Source of the DNA: Meandrina meandrites
Taxonomy: Eukaryota; Cnidaria; Anthozoa; Scleractinia; Meandrinidae
Assembly: GCA_963693305.1 (NCBI GenBank)
Contig: OY855908.1
Span: 34,739,805 to 34,803,804, forward strand
DNA: 64,000 bases
Direction of reading: 5' to 3'
The notes under the pieces are model-generated. The model saw nothing but the letters and a program-made list of their open reading frames with translations. It was not told where the DNA came from and searched no databases. Shown piece after piece: positions 11,120 to 23,748 of the stretch. Each line of letters opens with the position of its first letter. Position 1 is the first letter of the stretch. The position numbers and the translations under genes are program-made.

Positions 11120-14100
11120 CTTGTTCAAGACCTTTGGGTTTGGAAAGCCGACTGATTAAAAACTCTCAGATCACGGCCTCTTCACAATGGGATGGAAATC
11201 ACGCTCCAAGCCAGGCAAGGTTAAACTTCGAGGCAGGTGGGGGCAAACAAGGAGGATGGTCAACTCGCCCGAATAATGTCAACCAATGGATTCAAGTCGA
11301 TCTTGCTAGATACATTATAGTAACTGGCATAGCGACACAAGGACGAAATGCATACCACCAGTGGGTAACCAAATACAATCTTCAATACAGTGACGATGGA
11401 GTGAACTTTCGCTATTACAAAGTACCAGGACAGAGTTTGTCTAAGGTAAGACCAGAAGCATTTTCTGCCTTCCCGTACAGTATAAGACAAACATCTAAGC
11501 CACCTCGTACCCTCTAATATACGAGAACAAAAATACTCCACGACTGTACAAGACGGATGGTAGGCTCGATTTCCGCCCTCATTGCCCGAAAAGCAGCTGG
11601 TAATCGAGCCTAGAGGGATGGGGGTTTCGCTGGAAATCTCCCTTGGGACATGATTTCATTGTTGTAAGGCACTATAGCAAACAGCTTGCTTTACAAGATA
11701 AATCGTCCACATTATATCGATATCCACCAGTTTGGATTCGACTAGCCATTCATGTCGTCAAAAATATAAAAAAGCTTATACTGCACCGGTTGAGGAGGGA
11801 AAATATTGAAAATAGCCATAAGAAAAAAGAAATACCGTAAACAATCATTTGGAACATCAACTGATGTCTCTAAGAGATACATGAACAGTTCCTTTACAAA
11901 ACTGTAAAAACGTAATCACCAGGAAAATTTCATACTCCCCCCAAACCCCTATCCTGGTAAGTCCCACGGTTAAAATGCCCTTTCTTGCCAAGAATGATAT
12001 ACTTGTGCTAAAAGCTGATTGATGTGTTAAGTCACGCTGATTGCTCACTGAATGCTTGTTTTGATATTGTGCTTAGGTGTTTGATGGAAATAAAGACAGA
12101 GATAGTATTGTTTACCACCAGTTAAACCCGCCAATTCTCGCACGCTATGTCAGACTTAGACCCACAGCGTGGTACGGTCATATATCAATGAGAATGGAGC
12201 TCTATGGATGCTTAGGTATGAGTATCAACTAAGTAAAGTTATGTGCAAGTATGTAATTAGCTGTTTGCTGACTGAATGTCTTGCAGACGGATTGACGTAC
12301 TGTCTGTCTGTCTGTCCAATTGGCTGACTGACTGACTGATTGACTAACTGACTGACTGATTAACGACTGAGTGACTGAGTGACTGACTGAGTGACTGACT
12401 GACTGACTGACTGATGAGTGACTGACTTCCTTATACTTACATAGTTACTGACTGACTGACCTAATTAGAAACTCTGGCATATCTCTTCGAATTGTCAGTT
12501 GTAGCTTTTGCAGACAGGTTACGCTTAAAAAATTAGATTTGTTGTCTTCCTACTGAGAAAGTTCGTAAAGCAGCTAATCAATTTAAGTTAATTCTTGCGT
12601 GCATATTTTGCAAAATTCACTACTCTTTATAACTTGCCCCATGCTGTTTTTGAAAGACACTTACTGATAGTCTTTTCTCCGTTGTCACAATCTTCAGCTA
12701 GCAAATGTCAAAAGCTGTCTTTGATGAGTGGTGTGCGTGCATCTCCGTCCCGTTGTCTCTCGCCCAATCAAAAGTATGGATCAAATTGTTCTTTGTGGTG
12801 CGCCCGCGCAGGGTACCAACTCAGCGGTCCTTCGTCAATCCAGTGTGGACTTAATGGGACCTGGAGCCAACAACCAAACTCTGTAACTTGTAATGGTAGG
12901 AATTTGTTAACACAATTTAAGAGGCCGTCTCCCTTAAACCGTTCCACTCGATTTTGGACTTCAAAATAGTTTTCCTTCATATGTCTGTCACAGGTAGTAC
13001 TATCTATCCTTACTACTAAAATGCAGTTAAAAGAATCAGAAAGTTTGTTTCTCTCCACTTTGGAGCATTTATCGATTACCAGTGTCAAGAAGTGATGAAA
13101 CGGCCATTTTTCACGAGTTCTAACACAGGATATTAAACGTTCGTTAAAAATACTTCGCGCCGATAAAACCCCCAAAATTTGTACACATCCAGTCAATGTT
13201 TATCAGTTCTTACTGCTGACATGTCATTTGGTTACTTTCTTGTTCAAAATCGGAAGACAACTACAATATTTATAGAACACCTTCAGTAATTTATGCGAAC
13301 ATCGCGAAAATATGGTCCTAAATCTTGCCTTATTTTTCACTTGTGGCAGATAGACCAGGCCTAAATTGCCATTCTAGTTTTAGATTAAGACCTCGTCTGT
13401 AGAATTATGAAATAAAATCTGCGGCACAACGCGATATTGAGAAATAAGTTCGAACGAATTCTTGGCTATTTTCACGGATTAAGTATTGCGTGACACACTT
13501 CACATTCCAGTCCGAGTCTTGACAGTCTTGTTGCCTGACACTTTGATGCTTCGTTGATGAATATTTTCCGCCTAACGACAAGGGAAAACGCATTGAAATT
13601 CTACAAATGGCAGCTTGTTTTTCCTTGTTTCGGTAAGTTGAAACCAAATACTGTGTTTCGTTTCCTGACCATTAAAAAGTCGATTCGTGTCCTTCGCGAT
13701 TATATTTACTACTCACCTTGTTGACCTTGTAGTTCCTGATGACATTATGAGAATTTACCACTGAAACTTTCGTGGTTATCGTACACAAGCACAAGTATGG
13801 TACTCAGTGGCTACAATTATAATGATCCAGTAGGTCTGTCTTGAAAGGAGAGTCGATGACGAAAAGAGATTGGAATAAATCCTCCTGTATGTAATCATTC
13901 AATACTCGGGTTGCGTTACCGCCCGTGGTGGAGAGAGTGGGGGAGGTGGGGGGGGGGGGGGGGGACTGGGATTACACCATAAATTGCGAGTGCTGCGGTT
14001 CTAAGATTTTGCCGCTATTGTAGGATAAAGAACACGATAACGGGCGGAGAGCGGACAAATACGGGCAGCACGATGTTGAGGTCTCTGAAGCTTTGATGAC

Positions 14101-17100
14101 TTGCTCCATACACCAATACAACAGTCAAAGCGGGGCTGGACTAAGCTACTATATTTTAAATCATATATTAAGAAGTGCACGATTTTGTATTCGTTTAATT
14201 TAAGGATCAAACCAGGATTGCACTCACTCCCAAAAGGAGCAAAGGGGATCCTTTTCTAAAGGACTGAGAACCTTACTTAACCGTATGCCGCGGCACATCA
14301 GGCTGTACAGGTCTATATAGCCCACAAAAACGAGAATGCCTCTGGGCGTTACCGTTTGCAGTGATAACGCAATCCACAATGCTTACCTAGAATGCTAACT
14401 TACAAGTTTCGGACAGATACACGAAAGAGTATCCAGTAAGTCTATCTTGAAAGGAGAGTCGATGACGAAAAGACATTTGAATACATCCTCCTTCCTGTAT
14501 GTAATCATTCAATACTTGGGTTGCGTTACCGCCCGTGGTGGAGAGAGTGGGGGAGGTTGGTGGAGGGGGTACTGGGGTTACACCATGCTGCATGCATGAA
14601 GTTACGGCATGTATTTTCATACAAGGCGATGAGAAACCAACATTGAAATGGTCATTTGTCAACAAAAATAGAAGAGAAGGATATTTTTCTTTCTTCGTTA
14701 CCTGAAATCGTGCGGTTTCGGCAAAAAGCGGCTTATGGTGGAACCAGAATTTCCATTTGGCAGGATATTTTCCATCGACACCGGCGCGATCTGACCAATT
14801 CAGAATGGCTTTACCCCTTCTACAGGACGAACCTCAGCTAATAGGTAAGTTTAGATGCGAATAAGTGTCGTTTGGCTTCATAATTTTTAGAATTGGCTGA
14901 TTAGGATCTATATTTCATAATATCAATAAACTATCAATGTCACCAGGACCATTTGCGTTGAGCATGTCTTTGACTTCTGCCTGGCCGAATAATGAATATT
15001 GGGAGATCAGACATTGCGTCGAGTTAGACTTTTAGCCTTGATGTTGTTTATCTGCTTTATAACTTCAAGAAATGAACCCTCGCGAAATTGATAAATTCAA
15101 GATCTTTTTGGGTAGTGGCGATTAATGTCTATGGACCGTTTTAAAAAATGTTCGTTGACCGCCACTCGGATGTCAAGGATTGAATTTTTTCACCTATTGT
15201 TTAATTGAGCTGACCATTTTGGTCATTTCGGGACAAATCAAATGAAGGGTTGAGAGATAAAACAATTACAAGAAAACGGCCTTGTAGAGTTTTTGTTATA
15301 ATCATGCTTTCCAATATTTCCTTTTTTCCTTTCATTTAGAGTGAGTTAGAGAGACTAATTGCAGCTAGTTTAATATTACAACTAGATCAGGGAAACGCTC
15401 AGTCATGAACAAAAACAGCTCAAATTGTGTCTTTTACTATCTTACATTAACCAAAATAGCCATTCTAACCTGCTACCAAACCCAAGAACCAATTGATCTG
15501 AACTTTAAACTGATACACTGAATATAGTTTACATCATCATTATTACCATTGTGCCATCTCTGTGAACGTCAAGAATGTTTAGGTTGCAATGCTTACTGAT
15601 TCCGAACCTCTCTCATCATCTAAGGAAGCCACAGCTGTTGTTTCCTTCAGCGCAGCATATTCGGTTTTCTTTTTTGCATTAATTATGTTTGAATTGGTAT
15701 GTCGTATTCTATTCAAAATTATACACACAAGATAGAGGATAACCAAATGAAAAGAGCACTACTTTTATGTCGAACGCTAAATGCTTTTTTAAGCAGAATC
15801 CATTGACTCTGTGATGGAAGCAATTACAATTCATAACCGATGTATATAATGTAACCCTGAACGACGTGGAGATCGGTGCCTGAACTTGTTTATTATTATC
15901 TAAAGAGCGGTTTTGAATGTCCTACAATGTGGGCTGCGAAGCTAATTTAAGAACAATACATCTAAGAAAAATTCAACAATACATAGAACAATACATCTAA
16001 GAAAAAGGAAGCGTTAAGATAAGCAGTAACAGTCACTATCCCGGCAGTAGAATTAGACTCCCGAAGCATGAGAACAGTTATTCTCAAAGGAAAACAAGGA
16101 AAGGACGATATGTATATTGCATTCGTTGGGAAATTTATGCTAGGCTTCACTTTATCACTTTTGTTTGTGGGAAAAACTCCAACAGAGACACTTTAAGGGA
16201 TAACACTGTCGATACTTTCAGGGATAAGGGACAACTGTGCCCAGAGTTACAGGGATAAGGGATAACTGAACCCCCCCCCCCCCCCCCCCCTCTAACAGGG
16301 TATCATTAGCCGAAATGTCTATGAAAGTAACATAAAAGAACCATTCAGTGTCAAACCACAAAGAAACCAACACTGGTACTCTTCTTAAACAAAACGAACC
16401 AACTCTGCTTTTCGACATTTGGCGAGACAGGAGATTTCAAAATGGTTTAGCATGACTTTAGTACTAGTTTTCCCCTTTTGAAATAGTCACAGAGTGATAA
16501 ACATAAAAACGTATTGGATATTTAAGGCCGATGTCGTTCTCGAGACTCGTGTGCGTGCCAACTGATTTGTAGACCTCTGGAAGAGCTATGTGGTCGTTCC
16601 TAGAGTGCAGATCCTTAATGGACAACCAGGCTGCCAGAAAGAGACGCTCGTGAAAATTGGCCCTATATCCAGCCTTATTGACGGTATTAAAATCCATTTG
16701 ATGATTTTTTTTTTCTAAAAAAAAATTGGTCTCGCAGGTTAAAAATCTGGCAGCCGTTGGCTGATGTGAACCTGCGTTACTAATTTACAATATTTACATC
16801 TAATTGTTTTCGTGGACGTGACAGGAGACCGAACATCAAATCAACTGTTAACAGTTGTAAACGGTTTGTAGACAACTTTAACCTGTCGTTGTCTTAAGAT
16901 GCGACCAATCTTTTCGGAAACATCTTGAACATGAAGAAGTACCGCGAGGCCAATAGTTTGTTAATCAGTTAATGGTTTAGACAGCGATCAGTCGCATTTG
17001 TTTATGAAGGATGATGGATAGTTGTTCTCGTGCAATACGGTCTTATGTTATCACCTGACTACAATTGCACATTTTTTAAGTGCCAGTGTTGTCAAGCCAC

Positions 17101-20100
17101 AAGTCAGTAACATTGGAAAACCGATCTTGACAATTTTTTTTCAGACTCAAGGGACCTACCTGCGAAACTGTAAAGAATAAGAAATCTTCACGAGTTTCCC
17201 AATCATCCAAACTAAGCGACACGACAAGGCCCCCGTAGGCGAATATCGTGCGCACCACTGCTACTGCACAAGCGATATGTTATTTTAGCCGCTTGCTCCT
17301 AAAAAGCTATTTACAATGTCGCTCAAGGGTGTTCGCAACGAAGTGAAACTCAAGCGCTATCACAATTGCACAGTACTCTTTCGTGTATCTGTTCGAAACT
17401 TGTAAGTTAGCCTTCTAGGTAAGCATGGTGAATTGCGTTATCACTGCAAACGGTAACGCCCAGAGGCATTCTCGTTTTTGTGGGCTATATAGACCTGTAC
17501 AGCCTGATGTGCCGCGGCATACGGTTAAGTAAGGTTCTCAGTCCTTTAGAAGAGGATCCCCTTTGCTCCTTTTGGGAGTGCAATCCTGGTTTGATCCTTA
17601 AATTAAACGAATACAAAATCGTGCACTTCTTAATATATGATTAAATTTTAAAACATAATAGCTTAGTCCAGCCCCGCTTTGACTGTTGTATTGGTGTATG
17701 GAGCAAGTCATCAAAGCTTCAGAGACCTCAACATCGTGCTGCCCGTATTTGTCCGCTCTCCGCCCGTTATCGTGTTCTTTATCCTACAATAGCGGCAAAA
17801 TCTTAGAACCGCAGCACTCGCAATTTATGGTGTAATCCCAGTCCCCCCCCCCCCCCCCCCCCACCTCCCCCACTCTCTCCACCATGGGCGGTAACGCAAC
17901 CCGAGTATTGAATGATTACATACAGGAGGATTTATTCAAATCTCTTTTCGTCATCGACTCTCCTTTCAAGACAGACCTACTGGATCATTATAATTGTAGC
18001 CACTGAGTACCATACTTGTGCTTGTGTACGATAACCACGAAAGTTTCAGTGGTAAATTCTCATAATGTCATCAGGAACTACAAGGTCAACAAGGTGAGTA
18101 GTAAATATAATCACGAAGGGCACGAATCGACTTTTTAATGGTCAGGAAACGAAACACCGTATTTGGTTTCAACTTACCGAAACAAGGAAAAACAAGCTGC
18201 CATTTGTAGAATTTCAATGCGTTTTCCCTTGTCGTTAGGCGGAAAATATTCATCAACGAAGCATCAAAGTGTCAGGCAACAAGACTGTCAAGACTCGGAC
18301 TGGAATGTGAAGTGTGTCACGCAATACTTAATCCGTGAAAATAGCCAAGAATTCGTTCGAACTTATTTCTCAATATCGCGTTGTGCCGCAGATTTTATTT
18401 CATAATTCAACAGACAAGGTCTTAATCTAAAATTAGAATGGCAATTTAGGCCTGGTCTATTTGCCACAAGTGAAAAATAAGGCAAGATTTAGGACCATAA
18501 TTTCGCGATGTTCGCATAAATTACTGAAGGTGTTCTATAAATATTGAAGTTGTCTTCCGATTTTGAACAAGAAAGTAACCAAATGACATGTCAGCAGTAA
18601 GAACTGATAAACATTGTCTGAATGTGTACAAATTTTGGGGGTTTTATCGGCGCGAAGTATTTTTAACGAACGTTTAATATCCTGTGTTAGAACTCGTGAA
18701 AAATGGCCGTTTCATCACTTCTTGACACTGGTAATCGATAAATGCTCCAAAGTGGAGAGAAACAAACTTTCTGATTCTTTTAACTGCATTTTAGTAGTAA
18801 GGATAGATAGTACTACCTGTGACAGAAATATGAAGGAAAACTATTTTGGAGTCCAAAATCGAGTGGAACGGTTTAAGGGAGACGGCCTCTTAATCACCCT
18901 TACGTGCATAATTCAAGTTGTTTGTAATACTTAGCGGAGGGCAAAGTCTGGTATCTTGATAGGATCGTGCACCTTAGCTATTGTAATCACGAATTGTTCT
19001 CGAGGTCGTGCGCTTTCAGAATTTGGTAAATTATATTATTTCTGGTTTTCGTAGCAAATACACAATTGTTAAATTCTGTTTCGGGGGATTAAATTCGAAA
19101 ACACCAAATTGTCGATAACATAGATGGTGATGAACTCGATTTGTCTAAAGTCTTGCTAGAAATATTTTACTAAATATGTTTCGTGTCTGATATTCGTTTT
19201 CTTAATGCTAAGCCTTCTGGATCACAGCTGAAATAGTGTTATAAATAAACGTTTTTATCACATGAATTCAGATGTTGATGAATGTTCAACAAAGAATGGA
19301 GGATGCAGTCATGAATGCATCAACACAGCAGGAAGCTACAAATGTGCATGCCCTGATCCTGAACTGAGTCTCACACAAGACAACAAAACATGTCATGGTA
19401 AGCAGTACAATTCCCAGTCCTTTCTAGCAGACACAAACCGCAGTGACTTTGAGGAGCCATGACGGTTGACGGGATCAAAGAATCGCATAAGACCATTACA
19501 AGTTAGGCCACTTGTCAGTTGACAGCTATTGAAAAAAAAAACAAATCGTGTTTACGCTGTTTCTATTTGAAAGCGTTTTGGGGGTGAGAAAATTTATCCA
19601 TACGTATTCCATGCATACTTTGGGAAAGTACTTAACTTTGGGAAAACGAAATTTAACACTGGAGTGAATTAAACCACGTAAACTCGGTAAAAGACGTAAA
19701 AGGTCTACTTATGATTCGCACGACCGTTCTACAGGCGGATAGACAGCAGAACATTGTACTCTTTAATGTTTTGCATCATATATTTCTTTCGGTGATTTCA
19801 CTGCAATCATGACAGTCAGCACCAATTTTTATATATTTTTTTGGGATGTTGTTTTGATAGCAATTTTGTGATTTCTATAAAGAAAGTCATTGATACTTGT
19901 TTTAGGCCACATGAATTCGAGAGAAGAAAAAAAGAAGAAAGTTGGTAGAAAGCGAAAGGAGGCTAGCTGTGTACTAGAGGTTAGGCAAACAAAGGAAAGA
20001 ACTCCTTGCGATGCATTTTAGCTCCTAGAATGATTATACACTGCAAAACTGTAAACATCACCGTCATCGTATTCATTTTGCCAAGTTCCTCATTAAAACG

Positions 20101-22181
20101 ATTTCTGCTCATTTCTCTAGTAACCCTTCTCGATATGTTTTGTATCATCCTAGCTCCAGGTGTTGATGTTCAGTGCAACAGCGACAATATGACCATCATC
20201 ATTCCCAAGTCTCTTCTCCGTGGTACTGACCGTGAGCATCTTCGGCTCCTGGACACCACATGCAAAGCTGAAGAAACCAGCGCTCACTTCTCTTTTACAA
20301 CACCGCTGATAGGCTGTGCAACCAATCGCAGGCACACAGGTGAAGTTGTTGTTTACTCCAACAAAGTCTTGGAAATCCCTGTGGCTGCAGAGGATATCGT
20401 GACACGCGTGCGTGAAATAGAAATACAGTTCAGCTGTTTTTATTCCAAGTATGGCGTCGTATCTTCCGTTAGTTGGAAGCCAAGTAGCAGAAAACTTGTG
20501 TTTAGTGATGAAAGCAAAGGAAACTTTACACTCTCTCTGAATATGTTTCCTGACAAGAGATTCGTGAGTCCTTACACGAGGGATGATTTCCCTGTTGCTG
20601 TGGTGCTGCGCAAACTTCTGTTCTTTGAGGTATCAGTGACATCAGGTGACAAGCAGCTGTCAATCATAGCTGATCGATGCTATGCCACGCCCACTCAGGA
20701 TTTCACAAATCCTTTGAAGTACGAGTTTATTAGAGAAGGGTATGCGATTATTTTTCATTTATTGACAGTTATTGTAGCTTGCAATTAGTGTAGCTGGTTA
20801 ACGTTTTGCCTAGTTCCCAGGCCTCTGTATTCTGCGTCTTCAATTCGCTATATGCGTCCATGAATGCCTGGGAAAAAGCCCCAGGGTAACTAGGCAAGTA
20901 CCTACTTTTTGTCAAGGTCATTTGATGAAAAATTTAGTTCAGATAGCAGAGTTTACAATCATACCACTCACAAGCAACATCGGTACTACTGACTTTTTCA
21001 ATATTGTTGTTTTCAATAAACCTAGTGAAACCAAAGACGTTTTGGGCGCGCGTGCAGTGAAATAATCTGAAATCATTTCTTTGAAACCGTTTTTCCGTTA
21101 GATGTCCAGATGACGTAACTGTGAAGTACCATTCTGCGGCTTCGGTCAGTGCACAGCGGTTTAGCATGGAAGCCTTCAAGTTCATTGCTGACCATCCATT
21201 TGTGTTTGTTCACTGCCACGTGATTGTATGCAACGCAACCAAGCCAGAATCCAAGTGCACAAAGAAATGTCCATCAAGTGGCCGAGGAAGGCGTGAAGTG
21301 AGTGATCTTATGACTGATGACGTGTACTCTTTGGCACAGGGCCCACTCCGCCTGGGAAAAGAGAAAGAAGAGGAAAAACGCGATAAAAGTTTGGAGAAGA
21401 GTGGTATGTATTGTAGAATTCCAAATTTATTTCGTGATATTTTAAAAGTGGTTTTAAGGTAGACTAGTTTCTTAGTACACAAGATAACGCTTTAAGCTTG
21501 AATTACAAATTTACTTGTTTAACAAAATAAAGCAATGCCGTGATATACTGCGACGTTCACGGCCTTCGAGAAAATCTCAAAATAAACGTTTACAAGGACA
21601 GAAAAACGTCAAGAGCTAAAATGTGAGGAACCATACGTAGAACAAGGCCAACACGGAGAACAAACAACGAGCATTTTTACAATATGGGTCAAAAGCGGCA
21701 TTTCTCCTTTACGATTATTTGTTTATTATCATTCATTTTTCATTGGTATATTTATTAATTAATCATTTTATTTTATTTTATTTTTAATAAGTTAGTGCAC
21801 TGAAATCTCGATTTCTCGAGACGCCTTATACAAGCTCGAACCAAAACTCGTTCCCCTTGGATTTGTTACACTAAGACGAAATTTGAAGTTTTACTCTCGA
21901 TTACTCCAATTTCCGATTTCTCGAACCGATTTTCGTTTCCCTTGGGGGTTCAAGAAATCGGGAGTCCACTGTAAGTTTGATTACTGTACATGCAGTGTTT
22001 GTGTTTTTACATTTGCTAAGCCTGCTGAATTTCTCTAGGTTCCAGTCTCACCTTCCTGGTTGCCATGATCCTGTTGTGCGTATCTTGCTTGGTAGTCGCC
22101 GGAACGGCGCTGATAATCTTCAAGAAGTCACGTAACAAGCCGGCCGCCATGCTTTCCAGGGATGATCAGAAGTATAACTGA
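11120..22181 (+). CDS. Discoidin-sushi-EGF-ZP transmembrane protein (ZP gene A), 5' end not found
   Basis: Proposed exons: 11120-11445, 12077-12215, 12698-12895, 19272-19397, 20154-20739, 21102-21403 and 22039-22181 (stop TGA). All have AG/GT borders and join in one frame to give 605 residues. Domain order is F5/8-type C (discoidin, exons 1-2, opening with a CSRPLGLES motif and ending MELYGC), one sushi/CCP domain, one calcium-binding-type EGF (DVDECS...), a ZP domain over two exons, an RGRR furin-like site at 21283-21294, a transmembrane helix and a short basic tail. By analogy with ZP proteins, it should be cleaved and may polymerise outside the cell; discoidin domains bind carbohydrate, lipid or collagen. 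A signal-peptide exon must lie upstream (exon 1 opens in phase 1) but I could not identify it. The sushi-EGF intron holds a 6-kb inverted-repeat element. ZP gene B at 24.6 kb is a close paralogue. The exact ligand is unknown. Confidence 0.85.
12290..12462. repeat. (CTGA)n-like microsatellite
   Basis: Imperfect GACTGACTGA tract in the intron between the discoidin and sushi exons of ZP gene A. Confidence 0.85.
12921..14428 (+). repeat. Left arm of the long inverted repeat
   Basis: The reverse complement matches 17376-18889 with only scattered differences. It contains a poly-G run at 13948-13964 matching a poly-C run at 17843-17862 in the other arm; the two runs differ in length. Confidence 0.85.
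14429..14586 (+). repeat. Direct copy of a left-arm segment
   Basis: This ~155-bp segment repeats 13826-13984 (AAAGGAGAGTCGATGACGAA and GGGTTGCGTTACCGCCCG occur in both) directly after the left arm ends. It is absent from the corresponding edge of the right arm, so it marks an asymmetric rearrangement. Its G-tract is shorter (TGGTGGAGGGGG). Confidence 0.7.
16464..16697 (-). mobile_element. Penelope-like C-terminal remnant
   Basis: The minus strand keeps the motifs HERLFLAAW and [11 protein letters not shown], which I associate with the region after the endonuclease domain in cnidarian Penelope-like elements. Nothing upstream stays open, so this is a fossil fragment inside the central part of the 6-kb inverted-repeat element. 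Confidence 0.45.
17376..18889 (-). repeat. Right arm of the long inverted repeat
   Basis: Inverted partner of the left arm. Between positions 17400 and 18889 it mirrors all landmarks, including the poly-C tract at 17843-17862 and the terminal GACGGCCTC before TTAA. Confidence 0.85.
20806..20897. mobile_element. Short MITE in ZP gene A
   Basis: TTGCCTAGTTCCCAGG and CCAGGGTAACTAGGCAA are inverted ends of a ~92-bp unit. It lies directly after the first ZP exon. Confidence 0.5.
21798..21971. mobile_element. Possible mariner/pogo-like MITE
   Basis: CACTGAAATCTCGATTTCTC at the left and GAAATCGGGAGTCCACTG at the right are imperfect inverted ends, with TA on the right. It lies in the last intron of ZP gene A. 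Confidence 0.4.
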
Positions 22182-22328
22182 GCTCAATGAAGGGTAACAA
22201 CTGGACTGCACCGCTAGAGTTAAAGGGATTTAAGGGAACTATTATAAAGATGTTTTTTTCTGCTTGTCGACTGACAGAGCACGCAAGAGCACGCCGCTTT
22301 GCTGATCTGTTGTAATTTACATAACAAA

Positions 22329-22502
22329 GGGAGAAAAAAATTGTAAAATTCGCAAAGCGCAGTAGCGAAAAATCGTTAAAATCGTTAAATTTGTAAAATC
22401 CGCAATTTTCGCATCGCCGCAACTAAAAAACGTAAAATTTGTAAAATTTGTAATTTTCGCACGGGCGTAACGAAAAATCGTAAAATTTGTAAATTTCGCA
22501 AC
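22329..22502. repeat. Degenerate AT-rich tandem repeat
   Basis: Variants of CGTAAAATTTGTAAAATTT and GCAATTTTCGCA repeat about five times in the 3'UTR of ZP gene A. Confidence 0.6.
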
Positions 22503-22525
22503 TGGGTTCATTTCTGGACATAAGT

Positions 22526-22600
22526 GGCTTCATGCTACGGAAACCGGGATAAGCTCCGGCCTGATGGGCCCCTTGGCTCGTAAGCAGACTTTACCTTTTT
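22526..22600 (+). mobile_element. SINE 3' fragment
   Basis: TTCATGCTACGGAAACCGGG and AGCAGACTTTACCTT match the 3' part of the SINE at 55014-55290. It sits in the 3'UTR of ZP gene A. Confidence 0.55.
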
Positions 22601-23585
22601 ATAAAATGCATGACAGAATGTTATTTGTAAAGGTCCTTTACCAGGTGTTATAGATACGTTTGTTACATGTGCGCCGACAAACTATTGTCAAAATAGCGAT
22701 CAGTTTAATCTTTTGTTATTATGCAAGATATAGCAAATCAACTTAAAGCTCCATGCCCTCTGCTTATATAACCAACAATTAGTTCATCATGTGTAACAGT
22801 TAAGTGTAGCGCTAGAAGTTTGGTGCTATTTAAAATAAGATCAATAAAATGTTCAGTTCAGGTTCAGTTACATCTCATCTGTTTCATGCAATGGAAACGG
22901 GTGGTCATGGATCATGCGCGAACTTTCTTTTGATACATTGCTTGCCACGTGCAGGTCTTGCTGGACGATTTTCGGTCCTGTTTATATGGGGGGAGTTCTC
23001 ATTCATAGTTGTACGAGAGGGGCACCTTTCGTCGTAGCTATCTTTTAGCTAGTTTTTTTTTTTTATGAAATAGATTGTCCTTGCTGACCGGGCCAAACTG
23101 TTGTATAGTTGATCGGCGCGGATGTGGTTTTTTAACACATTTCTAGTAGTCAGATTGCTGCCTGGTTTTCTTTTTCTTTTTGAATTTTCGTTTTGATAGG
23201 AATTCTTATCGTTCGATGCTTGTCCTATATGTTGGCGTCTAGCGATGTCGTTTAGATTTGTGCAGTGATTCAGTAATTTTTGTTAATTATAATTCTATAT
23301 AAAACTTATGGCTGACTTATCAGAATTATAAAATAACAGGCAACGATTCTTGAGCAAATTCAACAGATTATTTTACCGAGATCAGTTGCGTTACTCTTCA
23401 AAACGGGTCGCCAATTAAAGTTATGTCCATTATGCAACGATTAGGTAAACGAGGGCGTCGAAAGTCTTAGTACTATTACTACTTTCTTTTGACTACAAGA
23501 TACATATTATGATGTCAAAAAGACTGATCGGACAAGAACGAATAATAATAAGTTCTTCTAGTAGAATGTTTGTAAATAAACTCTC

Positions 23586-23748
23586 GACGTCAAAGGATAC
23601 CATGTACTTGCTTTGCATAGAGATGTTTTTCAAGAATCTTCCGTACAAATGTGAATGTATCACTGTGCCAGTGATACATTCACATTTGTACGTGAGATTC
23701 AAAACCGTGATCTCCATGCAAGGCAAGTACATGGTATCCTTTGACGTC
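23586..23748. mobile_element. Palindrome made from a Penelope-like RT fragment
   Basis: The two ~80-bp arms meet near 23667. The minus strand reads KYMVSFDVESLFTNI, a reverse-transcriptase motif A region, and the plus strand of the right arm reads KYMVSFDV again. The same coding fragment is therefore present head to head. Confidence 0.7.

Larger units (their letters stand above)
12921..18889. mobile_element. 6-kb element with ~1.5-kb inverted arms, flanked by TTAA
   Basis: The arms are 12921-14428 and 17376-18889, near-identical in inverted orientation; an 80-codon frame at 13405-13647 recurs exactly on the other strand at 18163-18405. The outer ends begin GAGGCCGTCTCCC and are bounded by TTAA at 12917-12920 and 18890-18893. 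TTAA duplications are the hallmark of piggyBac-type insertion, but I see no transposase. The 2.9-kb centre carries a 20-base poly-C (16271-16290), a Penelope-like C-terminal remnant on the minus strand and a direct copy of an arm segment. It lies in the sushi-EGF intron of ZP gene A. It may be a foldback or non-autonomous element, or an inverted duplication. Confidence 0.75.
22182..22865 (+). other. 3'UTR of ZP gene A
   Basis: This follows the TGA of ZP gene A. It ends near AATAAA at 22846, within a stretch (GATCAATAAAATGTTCAG) whose counterpart at 31144-31165 follows ZP gene B, so the paralogues share their polyadenylation region. It contains a degenerate tandem repeat (22329-22502) and a SINE 3' fragment (22526-22600). 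Confidence 0.55.

Noticed and set aside
13405..13647. 80-codon frame repeated at 18163-18405
   Set aside because: Identical only because both copies lie in arms of the inverted repeat; no similarity to a known protein.
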